From contig CM055277.1 in the NCBI GenBank assembly GCA_029237695.1, forward strand, positions 39,094,242 to 39,158,241: DNA of 64,000 bases, in the 5' to 3' direction. This document shows, in pieces, positions 42,983 to 54,067 of this stretch (position 1 is its first letter; every line of letters begins with the position of its first letter). The DNA comes from Conchocele bisecta. Taxonomy: Eukaryota > Mollusca > Bivalvia > Lucinida > Thyasiridae. Position numbers and translations under genes: made by a program. The notes beneath the pieces are model-generated. The model saw only the letters and a list, made by a program, of their open reading frames with translations, was not told the origin of the DNA and did no database searches.

Positions 42983-44310
42983 TGTAAAAAACCCATTCAC
43001 TCAATCATTCCCTTGGATTGCCATGTATTTACAGTTATTAGGATGTGTATACCTGCTCTATATCCTGTGGCATTTTATATTTATTCATTTGTGTGCCTGC
43101 TGTGGAAGACGTCTGTAAATCCCTGAGCCTGTGCTTTTAGTACTTGATGAGTACATTCTGGAATTCTTTCCTTTAAATCCGGCTGTTTGATTGACCGAGA
43201 CTGAGCATAGCTCCTGATGTTGAGCATGAGATCAAGGTGTGTAGTTTTAAGTTTTGTAATCCTCCATCCTGGTCATAGGTTGGTATTTGCCAGCCGAGTA
43301 CACGAAGGTAGTTTACAGAATTGTGAGGTTTTCCACAGCAAGCACCTGTGGAACACTACAGAAGATACTGCAAACTGGAGGTGGCTAGACGTTAGTGTTC
43401 GTGTTGATTAAAATGCCAACATTTGTGCTGACAGAATAACATTATAGCCCAGACGATGGACATTGCTTGTAATCCAGTGAAACACGTGTGCGATCAAGTA
43501 CTCAATGATATTTCGGGATAGTTTGCAATCTCAGAATTATACCCAGCTCAAGTGGAATAGATATGCTGGTTACCATAGAAACGCTTTCAGCCATTTTTCG
43601 TTGCCCCTTTGCTGCAACTTCCATTGGCTGTACATGGTTGTACGGTCGACACTAGTTGTAGCAAAGACAATATGGTGAAATGTCTGATGGTAAAGTACTA
43701 TTTCTCATGATGCCATTTTGTTATATCGCTTGTCAATTCTGTGGAAGTCTTCAAAGATTTTCACATTAAACTGTCTTGAGCTGAGTTGATGTGCTTGTTT
43801 TAAATTGTATTGCGTCGCAAAGTTATGTACAAATATCTAACACAAGGATTGGTACTTTATTTTATTTGTGAACAATGTATTGCTGTCCCAGGGTTATATC
43901 GGCCAATAAAAATCAATTTTGTGTCGAGTTGTAACCGAGAGGCCAGCGAGTCTGCATTTGTCACAGGTGACAGAAATAAAATACACCCAAGGTGTGCAGT
44001 ATTTTTTTACGTGGAAGATGTGCCATTTCTGAAAGTTTTTCCGTCACCTGTGGTTTGTTGCGTTTAGAATAGGATACACATTCTTGTCTTATTAATATTA
44101 TTATTATTATTGGTGTCTATTAAAATGGCTGAAGTATATTCATATATTAGCTTTATTGTGTGTTTTGTAAGAACTGATCTGTGTTAATTCTTTCAACATG
44201 ACAAAGGAACTGCGTTGTCTAGTTTTCCGCATATTCCTGCTTCACCATCTGCAACCCTATACTAGACTCACAAATAAATGTGTTTCTAAAGTCGCGTTGC
44301 TCAGGGTAAA
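42983..44310. other. No gene recognised
   Basis: Mixed AT-rich DNA. Frames 43217-43411 and 43810-44067 have no recognisable domain. A TTATTA run lies at 44091-44119. Confidence 0.4.
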
Positions 44311-44324
44311 TAAAGACTATCACC

Positions 44325-44450
44325 AGGCTAATGACTTGATATCAAGTTTTATCAGGCAAGGCTAGGAAATGTGTATGAATTCCGAGGCTTGCCGAGGAAT
44401 TCCTACCACTTTCCGAGCCTGATAAACTTGATATCAAAAGGCACTAGCAT
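44325..44450. repeat. Foldback hairpin (TTGATATCAAGTTTTATCAG)
   Basis: TTGATATCAAGTTTTATCAG and its inverse at 44423-44439 enclose GGAAATGTGTATGAATTCC / GGAATTCCTACCACTTTCC. A fragment of the same family is at 15530-15590. Confidence 0.7.
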
Positions 44451-44857
44451 GGTATTCTATTTATCAGGTAACATTTTTGGCTACATAATTAGCAATTATG
44501 ACGTTGTTTTCGTTGAAAAGACCGCAGACTTGTTTCCTTGATCTCCTTCCACGGATGTAATTGGGTAACGTCATGTTAAAATCAATTTGCTGAACGTGTT
44601 GAAAAATGTAAACATTCCTTTGCCACATTGAAAGTATTAAAGTTTTAATTTGGATGGACACAGAGCATTATAAATCTTCAACAATAGATGTAATGTATAT
44701 GTGTTGATGTAATATATGTGTTAACCATCACTATTTAATTTATATTGTTCTCTAATACCAACGTTTCCCGATTACTGGTATTGGTGTGTACCGCTGGTTC
44801 CCGGCCACCATCTGTGTGTGGGGTGTCCACTCGTACGAGGAAACGGGATCCAAACCA

Positions 44858-45587
44858 GGGACCCGTTTCACTAAACTTCGAAGTTTGTACGTGCAATTTA
44901 GAATAACATTTGCACTGTAAGTTGATGTTGGTAAATTTTCACTGGACGTGTTTACGTGTAATGATGTGTAAATGGTAGCATTAGTCGGCCACGTTAAAGG
45001 TACATACCCACTCAGTAAGCACAAAATGTTCTTTATATCAGAGACATCATCTGAGACATATTCTGGCAAAATAAACATTCATTCACAATTACCACACGTA
45101 TTGATTGGCATTATTATACATTTTATATCAGACAATAACTTTCCACACTGATACCAGGGGCGATAACCGTGTTTCCTGAAAATGTTAACGAGCATTACTA
45201 TTTATACTTTGTATTTATTTTTCGATGTGCAGTTATCATACTGTATAATCTGTCGAAAATATTGTTTTTCATGTGACGCATTTAATTAGTATAAATAATT
45301 GAAAAATACATGCCTCATTTGCATATCAAAATAGCCTGATACCAACGTTGTCATTATCAGTACAATAAATATTACTGAATGATTATAGCTGTATAGCGGC
45401 CACTTTTAATGTTTAGAACTGGTGGAATAGTGACACAATTATACACTTATTTAATTCCTATAAAAAACAGTTTGTGTATATTGAATGGGCATGTACCTTT
45501 TATGTCAGAAGCAAATTAATAAATTTAAGCAAATTAATATCTTCATACAAACTGTTTTATCGTACGAAGTTTAGTGGAACGGGCCCC
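44858..45587. mobile_element. GGGGCCCGTTTCACTAAAC-family MITE, split by another MITE
   Basis: Left GACCCGTTTCACTAAACTTC, right GAAGTTTAGTGGAACGGGCC. The middle is occupied by the AGGTACAT element at 44998-45498. Confidence 0.75.
44998..45498. mobile_element. AGGTACATACCCAC TIR element (nested)
   Basis: Ends AGGTACATACCCACTCAGTA and GAATGGGCATGTACCT, preceded by TTAA (44994-44997) and followed by TTTA. Same family as 3770-4471; here it has jumped into a GGGGCC MITE. Confidence 0.75.
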
Positions 45588-45637
45588 AGTAGACATTCCT
45601 TGTACAATAAACCTGTCTAAACCATTGATGTGCTTAA

Positions 45638-45845
45638 CCTGGAGAATGCGGGAAATTAAAATTGTTGTCTTCTGTTGTTTTATATTTTGTCTTCTTTTTC
45701 AATAAAAACATGGTTTGACAGTACTTTAGAATCATTTCCATTGGAAATGATTCTAAAGTGATGTCAAATCATGTTTTTGATGAAAAGAAATTGAACATGA
45801 AAAATAAACAGCAGATGATAAAATTCAATTTTGCATTGTTAGTGG
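45638..45845. mobile_element. TTAA-flanked MITE (GTCGTCTGCTG family), copy 1
   Basis: TTAA at 45634-45637 and 45846-45849. Arms ATTGTTGTCTTCTGTTGTTT and AAACAGCAGATGATAAAATT; centre GAATCATTTCCATTGGAAAT. Confidence 0.8.
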
Positions 45846-45967
45846 TTAATTTTGATGGGTTTCACTGTATTTCCATCACTTGAGAGCCAGCAGGACTTAT
45901 GGTCATAATGGTAATGTTTTGCATGAAAAAGGCATTCGCAGTGCTAATACTAGTAACACAATGTGTT

Positions 45968-46650
45968 GTGGGTGCATGGGTAATTTAACGATCGGGGTTC
46001 ATCCTTACCGGAATTCCGACTGGAGACCTGCAACCGATTTCACCAACATTGCAAAGTATGCTTTTCTAGCAAAGTATATTTTGAGGGAGTAATCATTTAT
46101 TTTGCCTGAAATGCATTATTTCATATAGAATTAACGACTGCATATATTTGATGATTAAAAGTATGCAGAATTATTATACTGAATTTATTACATTATCACA
46201 GCCAAAATGCCCGTTTGAATGTAATAAATTCAGTATAATAAAAATTAATTAATTTATCCTAAAATTGAAAATTTTCTCCCTCAAAGTATGCTTTGCTAGA
46301 AAAGTATACTTTGCAATGTTGGTGAAATAGGCTACTGGTTTGGCCCTCACATACGTCCTTGGCATTTTGTATGTGACAGTTGAATCTGGTTATAACCCTT
46401 ATGTGAGTATTACGATTATTCGTAATCCTATTTTAGGGGAAGGGGCCAAGTGACTTTGGTGTGGTATGGACCTGGAACCAGGTCAGGTTATTCTAATTTC
46501 AGGGCTGAATACATTTTTTCTCTGTAAATATTGCATTCTGATTTTGGGATTTTCACCCCAATGCAGCAGGTTAAAATGGGATCGAACCCGTTTGCACGGC
46601 CTTATACCTTAGCTGTTGAGAGGCTGTTAAACACCAATAAACAAACTGCA
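45968..46650 (+). mobile_element. SINE-like element, AAAC-tail family, with TSD and internal MITE
   Basis: Flanked by AACACAATGTGTT at 45955-45967 and 46651-46663. Head GTGGGTGCATGGGTAATTTA, interrupted after GACTGGAGACCTG (46030), resuming at CTGGTTTGGCCCTCAC (46335), tail ACCAATAAACAAACTGC. Confidence 0.82.
46031..46334. mobile_element. MITE inside a SINE-like element
   Basis: Arms ATTTCACCAACATTGCAAAG then TATGCTTTTCTAGC, and inverse GCTAGAAAAGTATACTTTGC then AATGTTGGTGAAAT. Inner arms TTATACTGAATTTATTACAT / ATGTAATAAATTCAGTATAA. Confidence 0.8.
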
Positions 46651-46663
46651 AACACAATGTGTT

Positions 46664-46930
46664 AAAATCATAAACACACAGGCCTCGACAAATTATAAAA
46701 ACACAATCATAAACACACAGGCATCGACAAATCATAAACTTGACAAATCATAAACACACAGGCCTCGACAAATCATAAACACACAGGCCTCGGCAAATCA
46801 TAAAAACAGGCCTCGGCAAATCATAAACACACAGGCCTCGACAAATCATAAACACACAGGCCTCAACAAATCATAAACACACAGGACTCGGCCTCGACAA
46901 ATCATAAACACACAGGCCTCGACAAATCCA
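46664..46930 (+). repeat. 25 bp minisatellite
   Basis: About ten copies of AATCATAAACACACAGGCCT followed by CGACA, starting right after a SINE target-site duplication (AACACAATGTGTT, then AAAATCATAAACACACAGG). Confidence 0.85.
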
Positions 46931-47394
46931 CTTGTCCGCTCGTATTGGTGAGGAATTTTTTATCTGGACGAGCGATAATTTGAAGAGAGAGTGCGTCGTA
47001 AACATTAATTAAAACATATAGGAATGTATGAATGAATGAAATTCAATCTGGACAAGTCGAGGCAAGATACACTAAGGTGATAAATATGCAAATGAGACAG
47101 CTGTTGAAAATGTGATCAGTACAACTTCAATGCATGATGATATGCTTATGCAATATATATAATCTAACATTTGTGCTAATTTATTATTATGATATTTATG
47201 AATGAAATTAATAAATTAGTAACATGTTTAATAAATATCATAATTAACTTGTCGCTCGTGTAAGATCCTCTATTGAATGCACACGTATATCCTACTGGTT
47301 CTCAATTGACATTTTACCTGTAACGACAATGTCTGTTCATGATTGCAAAAGAACAGAGACGTGTAGTGTTGAAGTGTGTGCTACCAAACGTACA

Positions 47395-47455
47395 GCGAAA
47401 CCTCTCTTAAGACGGACACCCATGGTGTCCGACTTGGAGAGGTTTCACTGTAAAT
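47395..47455. mobile_element. Miniature palindrome (CGAAACCTCTCTTAAGACGG)
   Basis: GAAACCTCTCTTAAGACGGA then CACCCATGGTGTCCG, then ACTTGGAGAGGTTTC. Same ends as the frame around the 26 bp minisatellite at 29339-30043, but here compact. Confidence 0.7.
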
Positions 47456-47627
47456 TCACTGGCTTCAAGTGTGTTATAGAACCATGTTCCGTAGTTTACA
47501 GAGGTCTGGCTTCACATTATTTGCTGCCTTTGTCGCATTTATTGTCATTTTGCATCCGTCCAATATGTGCCTAGCGTAGTTGTCTTTGTTCAGTGTCCAG
47601 ATAGGGGCCTGGTGTCTTGAGGTTTTT

Positions 47628-48108
47628 ATCACTGGGCCTATCTACTATACATGGGGCCTATCTACTATACATGGGGCCTATCTACTATACATGGGACCTA
47701 TCTACTTCTACTATACATGGGGTACATTTTTGGCTTTCTTGTATGTGAGAGTTGAGTCGGGCTATGCCCCATATATAAAAGTAAGATTAGCGCTAATCCT
47801 ATTACTTTTAGGGGATGGGATAAATGATTCTGGTGTGGCGAGGGCCTGGCACCAGATCAGGTTGTTCTAATTTCAGGACTGAATATATATTTTGATTGTA
47901 AATATTGAGTTCTGAAGTTGGGATTTACCCCCCTTGGACAGGTGGGATATGGGACATGACGACCCGTTGACCCGTCTGCGTGTAGACTCCCTGAGGCTTG
48001 TACCTCTATGTCAGAAAAGCGGACGTTAAACCCTATTCACTCACTCACTCACTCTACTATACATGGGGCCTATCTACTATACATGGGGCCTATCTACTAT
48101 ACATGGGG
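47628..48108 (+). repeat. 20 bp minisatellite, interrupted by a SINE
   Basis: Units GGGCCTATCTACTATACATG before and after a SINE-like insertion at 47723-48052; about seven units in all. Confidence 0.85.
47723..48052 (+). mobile_element. SINE-like element, CACTC-tail family, 5'-truncated
   Basis: Starts inside the family consensus at TACATTTTTGGCTTTCTTGT and ends CACTCACTCACTCAC. Flanked by TCTACTATACATGGGG (47707-47722 and 48053-48068), which is also the local tandem unit. The 5' truncation is typical of LINE-driven retroposition. Confidence 0.85.
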
Positions 48109-48639
48109 CGAAACACGTACATTTTAAATATTTTGTAAAACATTGAAAGTTCTTGAACATTTTCCGTACGTACCTAAATGACCATAGCTGTTGCTGGAAC
48201 TTTAAACCAATTCACTCACTTTTTTCTTGAATATTTTGAACAAAGTGAATTCGTTTTGAAAAATTCAACAGTTAATACTTGCAGCTTTTTTCTTGAAATT
48301 CACGTTTGACAAAAATATAAAGCGAATGGATGTTTATTGCATGTATGCACCTAAATCTGTACATTAAATCATGATCTAACAGCAGTGCTTTAAAATTGCC
48401 CATTGGAATCGAGTATGGGGTTTATACCATTTTGTTAAGTTGCATAATCCAGATTGCCGTTCTGATTAGGAGTTGGAAAACCGTCTTTCATCACTGCCAA
48501 GGGGGATTACTCTGTGATATACTGGCAATATGCAAAATGCTGCAGTATCTGCTGTCAAAGTTCGAAGGTCATGTGACCACAGGGTGACAACTATGCCTGT
48601 CATTTCTCCAGGAGAAATTTGTTAAAGTGTAGACTCCGA

Positions 48640-48896
48640 TCAAGCTCCATATATGGCTATGACTGGAGAAATGGCGTTTTTGGGATTTGTAACCAGTTTA
48701 GATTCTGATCAAGTAGCATTCCTGTAGCCTGCTAACGATCCATATTGCTTGTTAGAAGCATTACAGGTGTTTCATTGATGGAATGGCGAACAGTATAGAT
48801 CCTGATCAGCCTGTGCAGATGCACAGGCTGATCTGGATCTATGCTGGTCGCAAAACCCATAAGCCCCATTTCTCCAGTTACAGCCACAGTCATTTG
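48640..48896. mobile_element. GATCCTGATC-family foldback MITE, full copy
   Basis: Left ATATGGCTATGACTGGAGAA then TTTGTAACCAGTTTAG, right CTGGTCGCAAAACCCATAAG then TCTCCAGTTACAGCC; centre CTGTGCAGATGCACAG. Confidence 0.78.
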
Positions 48897-48996
48897 ACTG
48901 AATGTACAGCCTGATACATGTAAACAGAATTTGCCTTGAATCACTCCCGGGCATATATCGAAAACAGTTCACATGTTTATCATGCTGCAAGAATCT

Positions 48997-49239
48997 GGGG
49001 CCCGTTTCACTAAACTTTATACAATTAAAATGTTCGTAAGTGCAAATTTAGGATCATCTGGAAATTTGAATTGATGCATTTACATTTATTGAACATAGAC
49101 TGCATATGCAGCCTATGCTCAATAAATGTAAATTCAACAATTGTTTACAAGAAAACATAGTTAATGTGAAATTTATAGACTATCATAAGTTTGCACTTAT
49201 GAACATTTTAGTCATACATAGTTTAGTAAAACGGCCCCC
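48997..49239. mobile_element. GGGGCCCGTTTCACTAAAC-family MITE, best copy
   Basis: Ends GGGGCCCGTTTCACTAAACT and (inverted) TAGTTTAGTAAAACGGCCCC; centre GCATATGCAGCCTATGCTCA. Confidence 0.85.
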
Positions 49240-49868
49240 TGAATGAATGTGACCTATACTGGTAGAAATATGGATAAGCTCTATTTTGTTGTGGAGCTAG
49301 CTACATATGGCCATGATCTGACAAAACCATTCTGGACCAGTGATGCATACTGTTTGCTGGATTCATACTGACGATTCTCCGATAGAATAGCAGACAGTGG
49401 AGACCCTGATCAGACTGTGCCTCTTCGCTGATCGCAAAGAAAATAATCTCGGTTTTGTCAGATTGTGTCCCATATTACTCCAGTATGTATCACATCATAT
49501 GGTGTGGAGAAATGAAACGAGATAAAATACATGATTGTCACCCTGTTATGTTGTTTGCACGTAGTCTGGTAACCTTGGAACTTCAGTCAATTATAATCTG
49601 AATGATGTTGCCACAATAACCTAACTACTTGGCTATAGATTCTGCGAATATGCTCCTGCTTGTCGGAGGTTTGTTGATTGTACATGTATATATATAGTCG
49701 TGTATGCCAGTCACTCAGAAACACGCATCACCAATACTATACAAGTCATATCCTCCCCAGCACAAGTCGCATACTCGCCAGTACCTCCTTTGTGTTGATG
49801 CCTGGAGAAATGGCGCTTATAGCAGTTGTGGCCAGTCTAGCTCATGCAGCCTAGCAAGGGTATATATG

Positions 49869-50066
49869 AGACACACAATGTTTTTTGTACCTTCGGACAT
49901 CTGCGTAATTTCATGAAATACGTTTACAAAATTTACAATATTTCTGTAAATGCTTCAAAAGTTGACAAAATAAACTTTTGACTATTTATGAAAAAATTTG
50001 TAAATGTATTTAATGAATTACGCAGATGTCCGAAGCTACAAAATCACATGACGTGTCTCATATATG
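49869..50066. mobile_element. GAGACACACAATG-family foldback MITE
   Basis: ATATGAGACACACAATG then TACCTTCGGACATCTGCGTA; inverse TTACGCAGATGTCCGAAGCT then ATGACGTGTCTCATAT. The short frame at 49704-49916 overlaps it by chance. Confidence 0.8.
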
Positions 50067-50195
50067 ATGGGCATTTTACTGACAAGAGGGCAAATAGTGT
50101 AGACCCTGATCAGAGAGCACAGTTGTGCAGATTGACCTAGGTCTACATTAGTTGCAAAGGTAATAAGCCCTATTTCCCCAGTAACAGTCATATAT

Positions 50196-51103
50196 CACTG
50201 GAGTATTTGGGCACACTATGTGTTTGTCTGTATTGTGCAGTCATCAACTACCTTAATCATGGACTACACAAAATGTACATGTCCGTTTATTCTGTTATTA
50301 GCATGTACGACTCTGCGTCAACATTCCAACAGGTTTGACACATTAGTCACTACGGGGAATGTCTATATGACTACACTCCATTTGTTTTGTTTACGATTTG
50401 TACTTTGCAACAAGTACATATATGCTCGAACCCTCGATCCACCATAAGTCAGTGGTTCGGAGCGCGTTTAGGGTCATTAGGGTTTTTACTTCCATACGCT
50501 GGCGTATGACTTGTATAATATTGTTAGTGCAGCCTTTTGAGCGCTGGTATTGTCGTTTTCTATACATTATATGCTGTAATTTATTATTTCGCGTCTGTCT
50601 GAGCTGAACCCAAACCATTTCTGGAGTACACTGCGCGGCTAGTTTGCATCCTATGCCAGTCGGTTACAGCTGCCCATCTCACGACTCGAGCGGGTGTCGG
50701 TAGACGCGTAAGTCGTGTGACGATGCAATAAGTGCTTGCTAGAGCCAAGCAGCTGACATTGGAAGATCTGAATATGTGAACACGCTCTATGTAACATATG
50801 GAGGATAGATCTGTAAGCTTTCACTAAAACCGTCGTCCTCCGATTCAGTTTGGAAAAGCCCTTCTTTCTGGTACCTATTGAGTGGCGTCTGATTTCGCTG
50901 TCAAATGCTCCTCGTTTCTCGAAGTCCGCAATAGGTCTGACTGAGGGGATTTTCTCTACGAACATAAACAAAGGGCCGTGGCATATGTATATGCATAGAA
51001 CACAGCGGGATATGTCCACCGTGTATACCAACAACAGTGGCAAGAAGATTGGTTGTAATGATAGCTTACAGGTTGAAGTGTTGGACGTGAATTCCGTCTG
51101 CTT
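50196..51103. other. Unexplained, less AT-rich stretch
   Basis: A 130-codon minus frame (50651-51043) with PSVRPIADFEKRGAFDSEIR and a plus frame (50850-51107) overlap. I recognise neither, and no splice context singles one out. It is repeat-poor compared with its surroundings, so a lineage-specific gene, UTR or lncRNA exon is possible. Confidence 0.3.
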
Positions 51104-51107
51104 TTAA

Positions 51108-51506
51108 CCTTTACAGTGTTGAATTAAATTTTGTCGTCTACCATTTTTTTAATTACGGTAATTTTGATGTTTGACAACAGCATGTTTTGTCAGTACATGT
51201 GCTGCGAAAATTTGATTTTTGTTACAAATGTGAAAAACATCAGACGGCAATATTTGTTTACTGCCTTATAAGGGTTAATGTTAGCATGTTCATTGAAATT
51301 GGTGTGTTTAACCTTAGAAAGAGCGACTAAAAATTGTCGTCTGCTGTCGTTTCATGTTTTGTATTTTCTTTCAACAAAAACATGGTTTGACCACATGAGA
51401 ATCATTTCCATTGGAAATGATTCTAAAGTACTGTCAAAACGTGTTTTTCATGAGAAAAATAAAAAATAAATAGCAGACGACAAAGTTTAATTCAGCATTG
51501 TAAGGG
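51108..51506. mobile_element. Two TTAA-flanked MITEs (GTCGTCTGCTG family) side by side
   Basis: First: 51108-51274 between TTAA (51104-51107) and TTAA (51275-51278), ends CCTTTACAGTGTTGAATTAA and TATAAGGG. Second: about 51312-51506 after TTAA (51308-51311), arms AATTGTCGTCTGCTGTCGTT and AATAGCAGACGACAAAGTTT, centre GAATCATTTCCATTGGAAAT. Confidence 0.78.
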
Positions 51507-51724
51507 TAAGTTATAATCCCATATGCCAGTCACCTGACATTTACCTTAAATGGTAGAGTGAGATTTGGGCAAGTTGTAGAAACGAGATTTGATGAGTGTA
51601 CTCGTGTTACTAAGGTAATCGGTGTTTGTACCAGCGTACTAGGATTGCATTGTACTTCAGCAAGTCAATAAATGGGTCTTAATAAATGTGCACATGTGTC
51701 ACGTGTTTGTGTTTCTTATGTCAC

Positions 51725-52047
51725 CCATGGGAGAATGCGATGCGTAATTTAACGATCGGGGTTCATCCTTACCGAATTTTGAATGGAGACCTGGTTTGGC
51801 CCTCACATACGTCTGGCATTTTGTAAGTGACAGTTGAATCTGGTTATACCCCTTATATAAGTATTACGATGGCACCAGGTCGGGTTATTCTAATTTCAGA
51901 GCTGAATATATTTTTTCTCGATGTAAATATTCTGTTTTGGGATTTTCCCCCCAATGCAGCAGGTTAAAACGGGATCAAACCTGTTTGCCCGGCCTTACTG
52001 TTACTCGTAGCTGTTGATAGGCCGTTCAACACCAATAAACAAACAAA
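51725..52047 (+). mobile_element. SINE-like element, AAAC-tail family, internally deleted, with TSD
   Basis: Flanked by CTTATGTCAC at 51715-51724 and 52048-52057. About 70-80 bp is missing where TATTACGA joins TGGCACCAGGTCGGG. Tail ACACCAATAAACAAACAAA. A second, diverged fragment (GGGAGCATGCGAGGAGTAAT) follows at 52058-52235. Confidence 0.82.
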
Positions 52048-52309
52048 CTTATGTCACGCTGGCACCAGATCAGGATATTCTAATTTCAGGGTGTGGTGGT
52101 TGGTTGGTTGGGAGCATGCGAGGAGTAATTTAACGAGACCTGGTTTGTCCGTCAGGTATGTCTCGAGTTTTCTTGTATACGAGAGTTGAATCTGGTTATA
52201 CCCGCTATAAGAGTAATCCTACCAGTATTATTTTCAGGGGACTTTGGTGAGAATCGGGTGCAGCTGTGGCCATGTAAAATCCCCCTTCAACTAGATATGA
52301 CATTCTTAA

Positions 52310-52556
52310 CCCGTAGATGTTTTGTTTATTGGTGTTTAACAGCCTATCAACAGCCAAGGTCATTTAAGGCCGGGGAAAGCCTTAGAATGCTGGAAACAAA
52401 AATTGTCGTCTGCTATTGTTTTATATCTGGCGTTCTTTCTCGGTAAAATATGGTTCGACAGCAGATTCTAAAATGCTGTCAAACCATGTTTTTGATGAGA
52501 AAAATGGAAACTAAAACATTTACAGCAGACGACAATTTAATTCAGCAGTGTAAGGG
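52310..52556. mobile_element. TTAA-flanked MITE with an inserted SINE tail fragment
   Basis: TTAA at 52306-52309 and 52557-52560. Arms ATTGTCGTCTGCTATTGTTT and AGCAGACGACAATTTAATTC. 52318-52375 is an antisense piece of the AAAC-tail SINE 3' end (TTTATTGGTGTTTAACAGCC), the shortest truncation here. Confidence 0.75.
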
Positions 52557-53075
52557 TTAAGGAACTTTAAATCAATAAATACGTAGAGGATATCAAACAA
52601 GTTTCCATTTGATACGAGATTTATGAAACGAGACTAATCGGAGTCGTGCACAATTTGAGATATCCAATACATTTCAGTATTAAGCTGAGGCCATTGACTA
52701 TTTACGCATCTACTTGAACGCATCTAGTTGAAAATTCACAAAGAAAATTAGTTTTCATACTACATGTAAAACTATGAAATTGCCATATAATAGGTACCTA
52801 TTCTTAGTATAAACAATACTTCCATTTTACGAACCGAGTGCCTTTTCTGACAATTGCATTATTTTACAGTCACGGATGCTTCTAATGACGTTCAGGACAC
52901 AAGGAACGTCAAACATCATTGCTTTGTCGCGCCATTAGCGACGTCATTTGGAATGTCTCGCGGTAGTGCATACTATGAATACTAATTACGGTGATGTGGC
53001 CAGCTAATCAAATTCACTCCAGGTGTTATTACACACAAGTCCTATCACTTATGAATTGGTTAAAACATGTATTAA

Positions 53076-53721
53076 CCCTTAGACCGCTGCACACAACTCG
53101 TCGTCTGCTGTTGTTTTATATTTTGCCTTATTTCTCAATAAAAACATGGTTTGACAGGGTGGGTGGAAGGTGGGTGCAAGCGATGGGTAATTTAACGATC
53201 GGGGTTCATCCTTACCGGAATTCCGATTGGAGACCTGGTTTGGCCCTCACATACGTCTTTGGCATTTTGTATGTGACAGTTGAATCTGGTTATACCCCTT
53301 ATGTGAGTATTACGATTATTCGTAATCATATTTTAGGGGAAGGGGCCAAGTGACTTTGGTGTGGTATGGACCTGCCACCAGGTCAGGTTATTCTAATTTC
53401 AGAGCTGAATATATTGTTTCTCGATGTAAATATTCAGTTCTGATTTTGGAATTTTCCCCCAATGCAGCAGGTTAAAACGGGATCGAACCCATTTGCCCGG
53501 CCTTACATGACCTTAGCTGTTGATAGGCCGTTAAACACCAATAAACAAACAAACAAACATGGTTTGACAGCACTTCAGAATCATTTCCAATGGATATGAT
53601 TCTAAAGTGCTGTCAAAGCATGTTGTAAATTATTCTATAGTGCTGTCGAAGCATGTTTTTGATGATAAAAATGGAAAATATAAAATGCAGACGACTATAA
53701 ATTAAGATAGCGGTGTAAGGG
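53076..53721. mobile_element. TTAA-flanked MITE split by a SINE
   Basis: TTAA at 53072-53075 and 53722-53725; ends CCCTTAGACCGCTGCACAC and GATAGCGGTGTAAGGG. The SINE at 53158-53554 splits it. Confidence 0.8.
53158..53554 (+). mobile_element. SINE-like element, AAAC-tail family, full length, in a MITE
   Basis: Flanked by AAACATGGTTTGACAG (53142-53157 and 53555-53570), a 16 bp duplication of MITE sequence. Head GGTGGGTGGAAGGTGGGTGC, tail CACCAATAAACAAACAAAC. Confidence 0.9.
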
Positions 53722-54067
53722 TTAACCAGGTTTTCATGTGCTAAATGTAAATGGCCGTCCATGTAATTCCACTCCATCCATCAGTGGCAGGTGACAATGC
53801 AACAAATACAGCCAGTTGGGTTTAAGAATTTTATTTTTATTGCACCAACATATTTAACATATTTCAACACTACAAGCCTATTCGAATGTTTGCAAACCGT
53901 GTAGATGCAGATGAGTCGAGCTGCCTCATCAGGATCTGCATTGTTTGCAAATAGTTTCTGAAGGACTTGTTAGTGGTGAATGGGTTAACTCCAGTCATTA
54001 ATAGTCCAAGTCATAATAAATGTCTCAAAAACACCCACGCATATCAGGCATACAGGTTTCATAATAT

